A stretch of 64,000 bases of DNA from Nocardia sputorum (lineage in GTDB: Bacteria > Actinomycetota > Actinomycetes > Mycobacteriales > Mycobacteriaceae): positions 2,604,001 through 2,668,000 of the forward strand of contig NZ_AP026978.1 of assembly GCF_027924405.1 (NCBI RefSeq), written 5' to 3'. Each line of letters starts with the position of its first letter. Position 1 is the first letter of the stretch. Below the pieces are notes generated by a model. That model was not told the origin of the DNA and searched no databases. It saw nothing but the letters and a program-made list of their open reading frames with translations. Positions 29,969-37,499 of this stretch are shown here, piece by piece. The translations under genes were made by a program, and so were the position numbers.

Positions 29969-30808
29969 ATGTCGGACTCGGTGGTTCCCAAAGAGTTTTC
30001 GGTCGCGCTCGTGCTGGGCGGGGGCGGTCCGGTCGGCATCGCGTGGTTGGCGGGGTTGGCCACCGGGTTGCGGGAAAGCGGTGTCGACTTGGCGCTGGCG
30101 GACCGCTTCGTGGGGACCTCCGCCGGAGCGGTGGTCGGCGCGGTGCTGGCCGATGGTGGCGATCCGGCGCGGTTGTTGCGGCCGCCCTCGGCATCGGCGC
30201 CGGTGCGCGCGGATCCGGCGCGGATGGGGGAGATCCTCGCCGTGCTGCGGACGCCCGGGCAGGATCCCGCTGAGGGGCGTCGCCGGGCGGGTGCGCTGGC
30301 GCTGGCCGCCCGGGTCGGCGATCCGGACGAGCACATCGCGCGCATCGGCGGGCTGGCCGGTGTGACGCAGTGGCCCGAGCGCGACCTCGTCGTCACCGCG
30401 ATCGACATCACCACCGGTGACCTGCGGGCGTGGACCAGGGACGGCGCGGCGTCGTTGCCCGCGGCGCTGGCGTCGAGCACCGCGGTGCCGGGCGTCTTCC
30501 CGCCGATTCCGATCGACGGGAGTCTCTACGTCGACGGCGGGCTGCGCTCGCCGGTCAACGCCGACCTCGCCGCGGGCGCCGATGTCGTGGTGATCGCGGA
30601 ACCCTTGGCGCACATGTTCCCGCGTATCCCCAGTGATCGCGAATTGGGTTCGGCCACCGAGATTTCCATCGTCCCCGACAACGACGCCATCGCCGCGTTC
30701 GGACTCGACGTGTTCGCCCCGGCCGCGCTGGCCCCCGCACACGCGGCCGGCGTGCGTCAGGCCGCCGAGGCGGCGCGGCGGCTGAAGGACGTCTGGCCGG
30801 ACCGCTGA
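29969..30808 (+). CDS. Patatin-like phospholipase
   Basis: A 279-residue lipid acyl hydrolase. The oxyanion loop VLGGGGPVGIAWLAGLA is followed by the nucleophile motif GTSAG and later the catalytic Asp motif YVDGGLRSPVNADLA, giving a complete Ser-Asp dyad. There is no signal peptide or membrane segment, so it acts in the cytoplasm or is secreted by other means. It belongs to the RssA-like bacterial branch. ATG 29969 gives a short leader before the first strand (FSVALVLGGGG). It is alone on its strand. Confidence 0.9.
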   Translation: MSDSVVPKEFSVALVLGGGGPVGIAWLAGLATGLRESGVDLALADRFVGTSAGAVVGAVLADGGDPARLLRPPSASAPVRADPARMGEILAVLRTPGQDPAEGRRRAGALALAARVGDPDEHIARIGGLAGVTQWPERDLVVTAIDITTGDLRAWTRDGAASLPAALASSTAVPGVFPPIPIDGSLYVDGGLRSPVNADLAAGADVVVIAEPLAHMFPRIPSDRELGSATEISIVPDNDAIAAFGLDVFAPAALAPAHAAGVRQAAEAARRLKDVWPDR

Positions 30809-30971
30809 GCGAGACGGTCGCTCACGACCCGGCTTCGTCCGGCGCGGACCCGAGGATGCCCTTCATCTCCGGACGATCGCCAGGCTGGATCGGTAGCTGT
30901 TCGGTGGCTGGCGAGCATCGGAAGTAACTGACCCGGCGATACGCGCCGGCGCGGCGAGCGCTGGAGGGCAT

Positions 30972-30989
30972 CGCCGGGCAGTCCCGGCG
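30972..30989. terminator. Small hairpin downstream of bfr
   Basis: Perfect 7-bp arms CGCCGGG / CCCGGCG with a four-base loop, 20 bp past the stop of the minus-strand bacterioferritin gene. It could end the bfd-bfr transcript. Confidence 0.4.
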
Positions 30990-31009
30990 TGGCGCGGCGG
31001 AAAGCCGGG

Positions 31010-31489
31010 TCAGTCGTCCGGGGTCTCGGTGAAGCGCTGGAGGTACAGCGGCTCGCCGAGCTTCTCCACCAGATCGAGTTCGGTCTCCAGGTAATCGACG
31101 TGCTGTTCCTCGTCTTCGAGGATGTGCTCGAAGATGCGCGCCGAAGTCACGTCCCCGCGCGACCGCATCAATTCGATGCCTCGCCGGAGTCGTTCCACCG
31201 CTTCCAGCTCGATCTGCAGATCGGCCCGCAGTTGCTCCGGCACGCTCTGCCCGATGCGCAGCGGATTGAGCTTCTGATAGTTCGGCAGCCCCTCCAGGAA
31301 CAGAATCCGGTCGGTGAGGAGCTCGGCATGTTTCATCTCATCGATGGACTCGTGCCGAGTGTGTCGCGCCAGCTTGGTGAAACCCCAGTTCTCCTGCATC
31401 TTGGCGTGCAGGAAGTACTGGTTGATCGCCGTGAGTTCGGCCGTCAGTTGCTCGTTGAGCAACGCCACGATGTCCTTGTCGCCGTCCAT
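31010..31489 (-). CDS. bfr: Bacterioferritin
   Basis: A 159-residue four-helix bundle iron-storage protein. The ferroxidase ligands are visible: Glu in NEQLTAELTAINQYFLHAKM, ExxH in RHESIDEMKHAE, Glu in LQIELEAVERL and ExxH in EDEEQHVDYLE. The haem-ligand Met is in the DEMKHAELLTDRILFLEGLP segment, as in haem-type bacterioferritins. It forms 24-subunit shells that oxidise and store iron. It sits 58 bp downstream of bfd on the same strand, and the tandem iron boxes upstream of bfd probably control both. Confidence 0.97.
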   Translation of the reverse strand: MDGDKDIVALLNEQLTAELTAINQYFLHAKMQENWGFTKLARHTRHESIDEMKHAELLTDRILFLEGLPNYQKLNPLRIGQSVPEQLRADLQIELEAVERLRRGIELMRSRGDVTSARIFEHILEDEEQHVDYLETELDLVEKLGEPLYLQRFTETPDD

Positions 31490-31547
31490 AGCAGCGATCG
31501 TGGCACAAAAAGTGCGCAGCGCGGGAGAGACCGCCTGGTGTGTCGCT

Positions 31548-31739
31548 TCAGGCGGCCGTGGGTTGCGCTCCGGTCGTCGCCCGGGCGCGGCCTATCACCT
31601 CGGCCAATCGCGCCGTGCAACTGCCGCAGCCGGGTTTCCAGCCACAGGCGTTCTTCACCTGGCGGATGCTGTCGGCGCCCGCCGCAACGCAGGTGTGCAC
31701 ATCGCCTTCGGACACCGCGTTACAAATACAGACGTACAT
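31548..31739 (-). CDS. bfd: Bacterioferritin-associated [2Fe-2S] ferredoxin
   Basis: A 63-residue protein with the four cluster cysteines in the Bfd spacing: MYVCICNAVSEGDVH at the start and CGWKPGCGSCTARL in the second half. Bfd docks on bacterioferritin and passes electrons to release stored iron when iron is scarce. ATG 31739. Two adjacent iron-box-like sites lie 31-68 bp upstream of the start, consistent with repression when iron is plentiful. bfr follows directly. Confidence 0.93.
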   Translation of the reverse strand: MYVCICNAVSEGDVHTCVAAGADSIRQVKNACGWKPGCGSCTARLAEVIGRARATTGAQPTAA

Positions 31740-31769
31740 GAAGCCTCACAGCCAGGATCACCTTTCCGC

Positions 31770-31807
31770 TGAGGTTAGCCTCGACTAACGAGGTAAGCCT
31801 CCCCTAA
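31770..31807 (-). promoter_or_regulatory. Two abutting IdeR/DtxR-type iron boxes upstream of bfd
   Basis: Compared with the 19-bp IdeR consensus TTAGGTTAGGCTAACCTAA, allowing A/T and G/C swaps at its degenerate positions, TGAGGTTAGCCTCGACTAA (31770-31788) and CGAGGTAAGCCTCCCCTAA (31789-31807) each match about 14-15 positions. They abut exactly, one operator length apart, as in mycobacterial genes where two IdeR dimers bind side by side. The match is by eye. Confidence 0.65.
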
Positions 31808-32224
31808 TGTATAGCACCTCCGCCGACCGGGGGGAAACCCCGACATGCGGGCCTGGCGCTTTTCTCCCCACCCGGTCGCGGCGCCGGCCGTCGGCGAGCC
31901 GCTGCACGGCGAGGCGCCGCAGGCCGCTGGACTCGAGCCCGGCGTGGCCGGGGAGCGGCACGCCGGCCGCGCGGTTCGTCGGCGTGCCGCTCCCGCGCTT
32001 CCGACGTCGAGCGGATCACCGCCCCTTAGCTGTGTGCGCCGAACCCGCGGGTATGGCGCAGTGCTCAGCCGTCGTCGCGCAGTGGCGCGGGATCCGGGGG
32101 CGCCGTCGTGATCGTTCCCGCGCTGTCCGCTGAACCATGGACAGCCCGAAGCGTCGCCCCGCTACTGCTCGGCCGAGTGAACTCACCGATCGGCAAGTGA
32201 GGTGTTGCGAATCAGTGTGCCCCC
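31808..32224 (+). other. Intergenic region, no gene recognised
   Basis: A 417-bp stretch behind the iron boxes. The open frames give Arg/Pro/Ala-rich strings without domains or ribosome sites. Nothing else of note is visible. Confidence 0.4.
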
Positions 32225-32677
32225 TCAGTCCAGGTAACGGACCAGGTGTTCGGCGACGCAGGCCGGCTTGTCCGCACCCTCGGCGGTAATGGTCACGGTC
32301 CGTTCGGCCTGCACGCCGCCGGGCACGTCGGTGACGGCGGTGAGCGTGACGGTGCCGCGCACCCGGCTGCCGACGCGCACCGGGCTGACGAAGCGCGCTT
32401 TGTTCAGCCCGTAGTTGATCGCCATCCGGGCCGACCGCACCGTCATCAGCTGCTGGCTGATCGGGGCGAGCAACGCGAGGGTGAGGAACCCGTGGGCGAT
32501 GGTGGCCCCGTACGGGCCATTCGCGGCGCGGTCCGGATCGATGTGGATCCACTGGTGGTCGCCGGTCGCCTCGGCGAATAGGTCGATGCGCCGCTGGTCG
32601 ATCTCGAGCCACTCGCCCGGGCCGAACTCGGTGCCCACCGCGGCGCGCAGGGCGTCGAAATCGGGGAAGTCGGTCAT
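32225..32677 (-). CDS. MaoC-type (R)-specific enoyl-CoA hydratase, HtdZ-like
   Basis: A 150-residue single hotdog-fold hydratase. The hydratase 2 motif is complete: FAEATGDHQWIHIDPDRAAN with catalytic Asp and His, then GPYGATIAHGFLTLALL for the hydratase loop and helix. MAINYGLNKARFVSPVRVGS and ADKPACVAEHLVRYLD closely follow what I know of M. tuberculosis Rv0130 (HtdZ), which hydrates trans-2-enoyl-CoA in fatty-acid metabolism. ATG 32677 has an AAAGGA site and matches the family N-terminus; the frame is open further upstream but without conservation. It stands alone. Confidence 0.92.
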   Translation of the reverse strand: MTDFPDFDALRAAVGTEFGPGEWLEIDQRRIDLFAEATGDHQWIHIDPDRAANGPYGATIAHGFLTLALLAPISQQLMTVRSARMAINYGLNKARFVSPVRVGSRVRGTVTLTAVTDVPGGVQAERTVTITAEGADKPACVAEHLVRYLD

Positions 32678-33178
32678 GCGGCATCCTTTCTGCGAGCGGC
32701 ATCTGCACGATATCCGGGGAGCGGCAGCGTGCGGAATCCGCTGCCGCGAACGGTCCTTCATCGCCTTTCGGGTGGCATCGAGCGGCAACGCGCGCAGCAA
32801 ACGAATCAAGCGTGGAACCCTGTAGCCCGCCATTCGAGCGCAGCGCAGCAAGGGCGGCGCCTACGCGGCCCCGGGACGGTTCCCCAAGAATCCTTCGTTC
32901 TCGGCGGGATGGGTGTTGAATCGCCGACGAGCAACATGGCGTTCTTGCTGCGGTGATGCGCCCGCCGGGCATTCCGTACTTTGCACTGGCGGCTCCTCCG
33001 GCAACTTCGGCTCGGCCCAACCGTGGTGCGCCGGAATGCGCGTACCTCCCCGGAATTGTGATCTTTGCTACAGATTCGCACACTACCGGACACATATGTC
33101 CGGTCATATTACTGTCCCGTAGCGGCCGTGGTCGGCCGCGCGAGTTCCCTGCTCGCGTCTGATCTTCGAGGGTGTGTG
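32678..33178 (+). promoter_or_regulatory. 500-bp gap with a palindrome upstream of the cholesterol oxidase
   Basis: No gene is supported here. At 33085-33104 there is a perfect inverted repeat, ACCGGACA-CATA-TGTCCGGT, 75-94 bp before the oxidase start: a good candidate operator for a dimeric regulator. It does not look like the KstR site (TnnAACnnGTTnnA) that controls many cholesterol genes. Confidence 0.45.
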
Positions 33179-34774
33179 ATGTCAGCAATTACGCGCCGGT
33201 CACTGTTGACCGGGGCTGCCGCGGCGGGTGGCCTGCTGGCCGCTTCGCGCTACGCGAACACGACCGGTCCGATCGCCGCGCGGGTGAACAGCGTTCCGCT
33301 CACCCGCGAGGAGCATCGGGTGGTCGTCATCGGATCGGGGTTCGGCGGCGGCGTCACCGCCCTGCGCCTTGCCGAGGCCGGAGTCCGGGTACTCGTGCTC
33401 GAACGGGGCCTGCGCTGGCCGACCGGTCCGAATTCCGAGACCTTCCCGCGCGCCTCGGCGTTGGACAAGCGGGTGCTCTGGTACAAGTCCAGCCCGGTGC
33501 TGTTCGGTAAGCCATTGGTTTTCGAGCCGTTCACCGGTTTGGTGGAGGCGGTGCCCGGGACCAACATGACCGCGCTGTGCGCGGCGGGCGTGGGCGGTGG
33601 ATCGCTGGTCTATCAAGGAATGTCCCTGCAACCGGCGCAAGCGGTGTTCGACACCCACTTCCCCGAGGCCCTCGACTGGGCGACCATGGATCGCGTGCAC
33701 TACCCGCGGGTCGCGCACATGCTCGGCTTGGCCGTGGCCCCGGACGAGCTGATCGCCAGTCCCAGCTACGCCGCCTCGCGGGTCTTCGCCGACCACGTGC
33801 GGCGCGCCGGACTTCCGCTGTCGAAGATCCCGATGCCCATCGACTGGAACTACGCGCTGGCCGAACTGCGGGGGGAGATGAAGCCCTCCTACACCAACGG
33901 TGACGGCGCCATGGGGGTGAACAACGGCGGCAAGCACTCGGTGGACGTCACCTATATCGCCGCGGCCGAGGCGACCGGTCTGGTGACGGTCGAGCCGCTG
34001 CACCAGGTCACCGACGTGGAGCGTGCCGCCGACGGCCGGTGGATCGTCCACGTCGAGCGCTTGGACACCAGCGGCGCCGTGCTGGAGAACAAGATCATCA
34101 CCACCGGCGCCCTCGTGATGGCGGCCGGAAGCCTCAACACGACGAGGCTGCTGATGCGCGCCTCGGGCAGAGGGCTCATCCCCGACATGCCCGACGGTCT
34201 CGGTCAGGGCTGGGGCACCAACGCCGACCGCATCTATCTGTGGACCGATCCCACGGCGAGTTTCGGCGCGGAGCAAGGCGGGCCGGTCGTCTACGGAAGC
34301 GAGAACTGGGACGATCCGCACACCGCCCACACCGTGATCCAGGCGTCCATCCCACCGATGGGCGCCGACGCCAACAGCACCATGATGGTCGGCTACGGCG
34401 TCAGCGACGGTCGTGGCCACTTCGTCTACGACGCGGCCCGCGACGACGCCGTTCTGCAGTGGCCGCAGGACGGTGACAGCTACATCCAGGACAACCACAT
34501 CGGTCCCGCCGCGCACCGGATCGCCGGTCCGGCAAGCATTCTCACCGACACCAACCTGCTGTTCCCGTCGACCTGGCACCCTCTCGGCGGTGCGAGCATG
34601 GGGGCCGTCTGCGACCTGGACGGCCGGGTGCACGGTCAGCGGGGTCTGTACGTGCTCGACGGCGCGCTCATGCCCGGCAACACCGCAGCCTGCAACCCGT
34701 CGATGACGATTGCCGCGGTGGCCGAGCGAGCCTTGGACAACTTGGTCGCGCAGGACGTCGGCACGATCATCTGA
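33179..34774 (+). CDS. Cholesterol oxidase (GMC-type flavoprotein), Tat-exported
   Basis: A 531-residue secreted flavoenzyme that oxidises and isomerises cholesterol to cholest-4-en-3-one. A twin-arginine signal is visible (ITRRSLLTGAAAAGGLLAAS). The FAD-binding motif VVIGSGFGGGVTALRLAEAG with VLVLERG follows, then GVGGGSLVYQGM, and the active-site His in WHPLGGASMGAV with Asn in NPSMTIAAVAERALD at the end, as in class I non-covalent oxidases of Streptomyces and Rhodococcus. Start ATG 33179 gives the shortest complete Tat signal; the frame is open upstream. No other sterol genes are nearby, which suggests a role in using or attacking host or environmental sterols rather than a full pathway here. 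Confidence 0.9.
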   Translation: MSAITRRSLLTGAAAAGGLLAASRYANTTGPIAARVNSVPLTREEHRVVVIGSGFGGGVTALRLAEAGVRVLVLERGLRWPTGPNSETFPRASALDKRVLWYKSSPVLFGKPLVFEPFTGLVEAVPGTNMTALCAAGVGGGSLVYQGMSLQPAQAVFDTHFPEALDWATMDRVHYPRVAHMLGLAVAPDELIASPSYAASRVFADHVRRAGLPLSKIPMPIDWNYALAELRGEMKPSYTNGDGAMGVNNGGKHSVDVTYIAAAEATGLVTVEPLHQVTDVERAADGRWIVHVERLDTSGAVLENKIITTGALVMAAGSLNTTRLLMRASGRGLIPDMPDGLGQGWGTNADRIYLWTDPTASFGAEQGGPVVYGSENWDDPHTAHTVIQASIPPMGADANSTMMVGYGVSDGRGHFVYDAARDDAVLQWPQDGDSYIQDNHIGPAAHRIAGPASILTDTNLLFPSTWHPLGGASMGAVCDLDGRVHGQRGLYVLDGALMPGNTAACNPSMTIAAVAERALDNLVAQDVGTII

Positions 34775-34793
34775 CGGCTCCCGGCCGGGCCGG

Positions 34794-35063
34794 TCACCGA
34801 GGTCGTGGTCTAGCGTCGGGAAGCAGTGGACGCACCGCCGTGGCTTCGGGGCCGCGCTTGCGCATGGTGGCCGTGAACAGGACGGGCTGGCCCGCGTACA
34901 ACGATTTGTAGCCGGTCATCTCGATGCTGGTGTACTCGACGAACACCTGCGTGGGATCGTCCGCGGGCTGGAGAAAGCCGAAGCCCTTCTCGATGTTGAA
35001 CCAGACCACTGTGCCGCGGCGCCAGAAATCCGCCGCGGCACAGTGGTGGGGTCGGCTTGTCAT
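34794..35063 (-). CDS. Cold-shock domain protein
   Basis: An 89-residue frame whose residues ~16-80 form a cold-shock domain: RGTVVWFNIEKGFGFLQP with RNP1 (KGFGFL) and VFVEYTSIEMTG for RNP2, where the usual His of VFVHY is Glu. It binds single-stranded RNA or DNA. The first ~15 residues (MTSRPHHCAAADFWR) are not part of the domain, there is no good ribosome site at ATG 35063, and the initiation region lies in a perfect hairpin (35006-35046), so the true start is doubtful. It follows the 53-codon gene by 16 bp and is probably translated from the same mRNA. Confidence 0.8.
   Translation of the reverse strand: MTSRPHHCAAADFWRRGTVVWFNIEKGFGFLQPADDPTQVFVEYTSIEMTGYKSLYAGQPVLFTATMRKRGPEATAVRPLLPDARPRPR
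35006..35046 (-). promoter_or_regulatory. Perfect 15-bp inverted repeat at the start of the cold-shock gene
   Basis: CCACTGTGCCGCGGC at 35006-35020 and its exact complement at 35032-35046 enclose 11 bases. In the mRNA this would form a very stable stem just after the annotated start codon, over the codons that begin the conserved domain. It may control translation of the cold-shock protein, or attenuate transcription. Confidence 0.6.
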
Positions 35064-35079
35064 GCCGGATCGGTCCGGA

Positions 35080-35241
35080 TCAGGCGGCGTCGCGGCGCAC
35101 TGGATCGGCGTGCATGATTCGCTGCCACCAGGCGTCCAATGGACTGGGGGCGGGCCAGACGACCGTCGCTTCGGGTCCGGACTCGGTCGGTGCGGGCAGC
35201 GGGTCGCGTAGATCGGTGCGTGCCATGAGCGAGCTCTCCAT
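35080..35241 (-). CDS. Small 53-residue protein upstream of the cold-shock gene
   Basis: A small frame with a GGAGG ribosome site eight bases before ATG 35241 and a plausible composition: MESSLMARTDLRDPLPAPTE at the start, a Pro-rich middle and WWQRIMHADPVRRDAA at the end. No family is recognised and there is no membrane helix. Its stop lies 16 bp before the cold-shock start, so the two genes are likely co-transcribed and perhaps co-translated. A second in-frame ATG (Met6) exists, but the ribosome site favours the first. Confidence 0.6.
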   Translation of the reverse strand: MESSLMARTDLRDPLPAPTESGPEATVVWPAPSPLDAWWQRIMHADPVRRDAA

Positions 35242-35298
35242 CAGGTGTTCCTCCGCAAGGATACCGCTGGGTGATAACGCCTTTCGCGTTCCGGCCAG

Positions 35299-35326
35299 GG
35301 GCGGGCCCGCGCATACGGGCCCGCCC
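35299..35326. terminator. Terminator hairpin after hsp20
   Basis: A perfect inverted repeat with 11-bp arms (GGGCGGGCCCG / CGGGCCCGCCC) and a six-base loop, 38 bp past the hsp20 stop on the minus strand and before the small gene. Confidence 0.7.
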
Positions 35327-35364
35327 GGAACGGGGCCGGGGCTTCCCCGTTGGCCGCGGCGATC

Positions 35365-35784
35365 TCAGGCGTCGATCGCCTTGTGGCCGTTGCCGCGACC
35401 GATCTCGATCTTGCGCGGCTTGGCCTTCTCCGCGACCGGAACCGTCAGGCGGAGGACGCCGTCGGTGTAGTCGGCGCGAATATTGTCGGTGTCCAGATTC
35501 TCGCCCAGGAACAGTTGACGGCTGAACACGCCGCGGGGGCGTTCCGCGGCGATCATCTCGCGGCCCGAGTCGAGTTCGGGACGACGCGCGCGCACCGTCA
35601 CCACGTTGCGCTCGATGTCCAGGTCCAAGGACTCGGGGTCGATACCGGGCAGGTCGAATTCGACGACGAACTCCTCGCCCGCGCGCCAGGCATCCATCGG
35701 CATCACCGCGGGATGTGCCTTCGTGCCGAACACCTGCTGCGTCAGACGGTCCAGATCGCGGAACGGATCGGTGCGCATCAGCAT
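35365..35784 (-). CDS. Small heat-shock protein (Hsp20/alpha-crystallin family)
   Basis: A 139-residue chaperone that binds unfolding proteins without ATP. The alpha-crystallin domain starts near [20 protein letters not shown] and includes [40 protein letters not shown] and the end strand [20 protein letters not shown]. The Pro-flanked N-terminus [20 protein letters not shown] is typical of actinobacterial Hsp18/Acr2. ATG 35784 has GGAGG at eight bases; the upstream TTG at 35799 lies in that ribosome site and is rejected. It is divergent from an HspR-like gene that probably represses it. Confidence 0.93.
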   Translation of the reverse strand: MLMRTDPFRDLDRLTQQVFGTKAHPAVMPMDAWRAGEEFVVEFDLPGIDPESLDLDIERNVVTVRARRPELDSGREMIAAERPRGVFSRQLFLGENLDTDNIRADYTDGVLRLTVPVAEKAKPRKIEIGRGNGHKAIDA

Positions 35785-35823
35785 GGTCGCCACCTCCAAC
35801 TCACTCCATTCTCCGTAGTAGGG

Positions 35824-35894
35824 GCCAGATAACCTCTGTCATCTGGCATAGATTTTTTATAGCATCGAGAGAAGTTGAGTGCAAGGCGCTAAGC
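35824..35894. promoter_or_regulatory. hsp20/hspR-like intergenic operator candidates
   Basis: Two candidate sites lie between the divergent genes. One is an inverted repeat at 35824-35847 with 10-bp arms (GCCAGATAAC / GTCATCTGGC, 9 of 10 pairs, four-base loop). The other, at 35874-35894, is GTTGAGT-N7-GCTAAGC, whose left half fits the HspR HAIR element CTTGAGT-N7-ACTCAAG and whose right half is poor. An AT-rich stretch (GATTTTTTATAG) lies between and probably holds a -10 element. Confidence 0.45.
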
Positions 35895-35929
35895 TAGGAA
35901 ATCTATCGGGCAACACGAGGTGAGGATGA

Positions 35930-36316
35930 ATGGCGCAGGAGAGGGGCAACTCGGGGCATCTGCCGGATCCCGGTCAAGCGGTGTACGGGATCTCGGTCGC
36001 TGCCGGGCTGGCCGGCATCGGGGTGCAGACGCTCAGACTCTACGAGCGTCACGGGTTGCTGACTCCCGCGCGTAGCGACGGCGGTACCCGTCGCTACAGC
36101 GGCAACGATCTCGCCCGTCTGCGGCGGATCACCGACTTGGTCGCCACGGGCGTGAACTTGGCGGGCATCCGGCGCATTCTCGACCTGGAGGATGCGAATG
36201 CCGACTTGCATGCCGACAACGACCGGCTGAACGCGGCCAACGACCGGCTGCAGGCCGACAATGTCCGCCTGCGGGACGCGCGGGACAACTCGGCCGATGA
36301 GGCCCAGACGCCGTGA
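35930..36316 (+). CDS. MerR family HspR-like heat-shock regulator
   Basis: A 128-residue protein. The winged-helix part reads YGISVAAGLAGIGVQTLRLY, then ERHGLLTPARSDGGTRRYSG and NDLARLRRITDLVATGVNLA with GIRRILDLE, very close to HspR. The C-terminus is a coiled coil built from heptad-like repeats (ADNDRL, AANDRL, ADNVRL). HspR represses heat-shock genes and acts with DnaK in other actinomycetes; here its divergent partner is hsp20. ATG 35930 has GAGGTGAGGA upstream. It abuts the convergent RsbW-like gene with no intervening base. Confidence 0.88.
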   Translation: MAQERGNSGHLPDPGQAVYGISVAAGLAGIGVQTLRLYERHGLLTPARSDGGTRRYSGNDLARLRRITDLVATGVNLAGIRRILDLEDANADLHADNDRLNAANDRLQADNVRLRDARDNSADEAQTP

Positions 36317-36700
36317 CTACCCCGAGAAGCGCGTGCGCAGATCGACCACCGTGCCGGAATCGCCGGTGGTCACCGTGACCTCTGGAATCAACGCGCGGAT
36401 CAGTGGCATGCCGCGCCCGCGCAGCGAATCGGGCTGCGGATCCGGTTGTTTCCATCGACCGCTGTCGGAAATGGTCACCCGGAGTTCGTCGCCGTCGATC
36501 GATGCGCGCAAGCGGACCGTGCCGCCGTCGCCGTGATGGCCGTGCTCGACGGCGTTGGTGCAGGCTTCACCGACGGCCAGCAGCACGTCATAGGCCGGGG
36601 CCGCCGCCATGCCGCACTCGGCGAGCCATTCCTGCAGGGTGTGGCGAACACTGGCCAATTGCACCGCCTCGGCGGGGAAGTCCAGCTCCAGCGGCGTCAT
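36317..36700 (-). CDS. RsbW-like serine/threonine kinase-ATPase (anti-sigma type)
   Basis: A ~127-residue GHKL ATPase of the SpoIIAB/RsbW sort: LLAVGEACTNAVEHGH is the N-box, TISDSGRWKQP the G1 box with the ATP-binding Asp, and SLRGRGMPLIRALIPEV the G2 region. Such proteins bind and phosphorylate anti-anti-sigma factors or hold a sigma factor. No sigma or antagonist gene is adjacent, but a PP2C phosphatase lies 2.4 kb away on the same strand and could be part of the same partner switch. ATG 36700 starts close to the domain; GTG 36736 is an alternative that adds 12 residues. No clear ribosome site at either. Confidence 0.85.
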   Translation of the reverse strand: MTPLELDFPAEAVQLASVRHTLQEWLAECGMAAAPAYDVLLAVGEACTNAVEHGHHGDGGTVRLRASIDGDELRVTISDSGRWKQPDPQPDSLRGRGMPLIRALIPEVTVTTGDSGTVVDLRTRFSG

Positions 36701-37055
36701 GGCGTCGGATAGCGGGACTCGCTCGCCCGCGCTCACGACCGCGCACCAACCGCCGGGACCGGAGTGCGTCTGTCGTGGCGCGGTCTTCCCGTCGTCGTGC
36801 CGTGCCAAGGGCGTCGATGCGCCGTCACCTCGTTACCTCCCTGTCGGGGATCGGTGCGCTGTACCCGCGCCACGCCGAGCGCGTGGACCATCGTCGGGCT
36901 CGGCTGCGGTGTTCGCCGCGCGTGTGCTCCCCGAGGCTATACCCAGTTGATCATCGCCCATTCGTCGGCTGGCTCCGTCCGTGAGAACCCGGCCCCGGCC
37001 GTCCCGTGACATCCGTGAATCGACGTGCCCGAGCCCACTGCCGCGGGGGAACGCC
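36701..37055 (+). other. Intergenic region, no gene recognised
   Basis: A 355-bp gap between the RsbW-like gene and the response-regulator gene, both on the minus strand. No supportable frame or repeat; it must contain the promoter of the RsbW-like gene. Confidence 0.4.
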
Positions 37056-37499
37056 TCACAGACTCTGGCGCGGCAGCCGGACGACCTGGACGAAGAAGTC
37101 GTCGATCTGTTTGATGGCGGCGACGAACTGGTCGAGGTCGACGGGTTTGGTGACGTACGCGTTGGCGTGCAGGCGGTAGCTGCGCAAAATGTCCTCTTCG
37201 GCCGCGGAGGTGGTCAGCACGACCACCGGGATGTGCGACAGGTCGGGATCGGCTTTGATCTTCTCCAGCACTTGCCTGCCGTCGTACTTGGGCAGATTGA
37301 GGTCGAGCAGAATCAGGTCCGGCCGGGGCGCGTCCGCGTACCTGCCTTGACGGTAGAGGAACTCGAGCGCCTCCTCGCCGTCCCTGGCGACATGCAGGGT
37401 GTTGCCGATCTTGTTGTCCTCGAAGGCCTCTCGCGTCATCAGCTCGTCGCCGGGGTCGTCTTCCACGAGCAGGATGTCGATGGGCTGGCCGGAGGTCAT
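37056..37499 (-). CDS. Stand-alone response regulator (Rcp1-like receiver)
   Basis: A 147-residue single receiver domain: [20 protein letters not shown] with the acidic pair, phospho-acceptor Asp in [20 protein letters not shown], Thr in [14 protein letters not shown] and Lys in [13 protein letters not shown]. There is no output domain, as in Rcp1-type partners of phytochrome-like kinases. Its start overlaps the stop of the histidine kinase gene by four bases (ATGA), so the two are a coupled pair. The output is probably a phosphorelay or protein-protein contact. Confidence 0.93.
   Translation of the reverse strand: MTSGQPIDILLVEDDPGDELMTREAFEDNKIGNTLHVARDGEEALEFLYRQGRYADAPRPDLILLDLNLPKYDGRQVLEKIKADPDLSHIPVVVLTTSAAEEDILRSYRLHANAYVTKPVDLDQFVAAIKQIDDFFVQVVRLPRQSL

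Noticed and set aside
35824..35894. RheA-type operator (TGTCATC-N5-GATGACA) near hsp20
   Set aside because: Only one half (TGTCATC at 35837-35843) is present and the adjacent regulator is MerR/HspR-like, not RheA.
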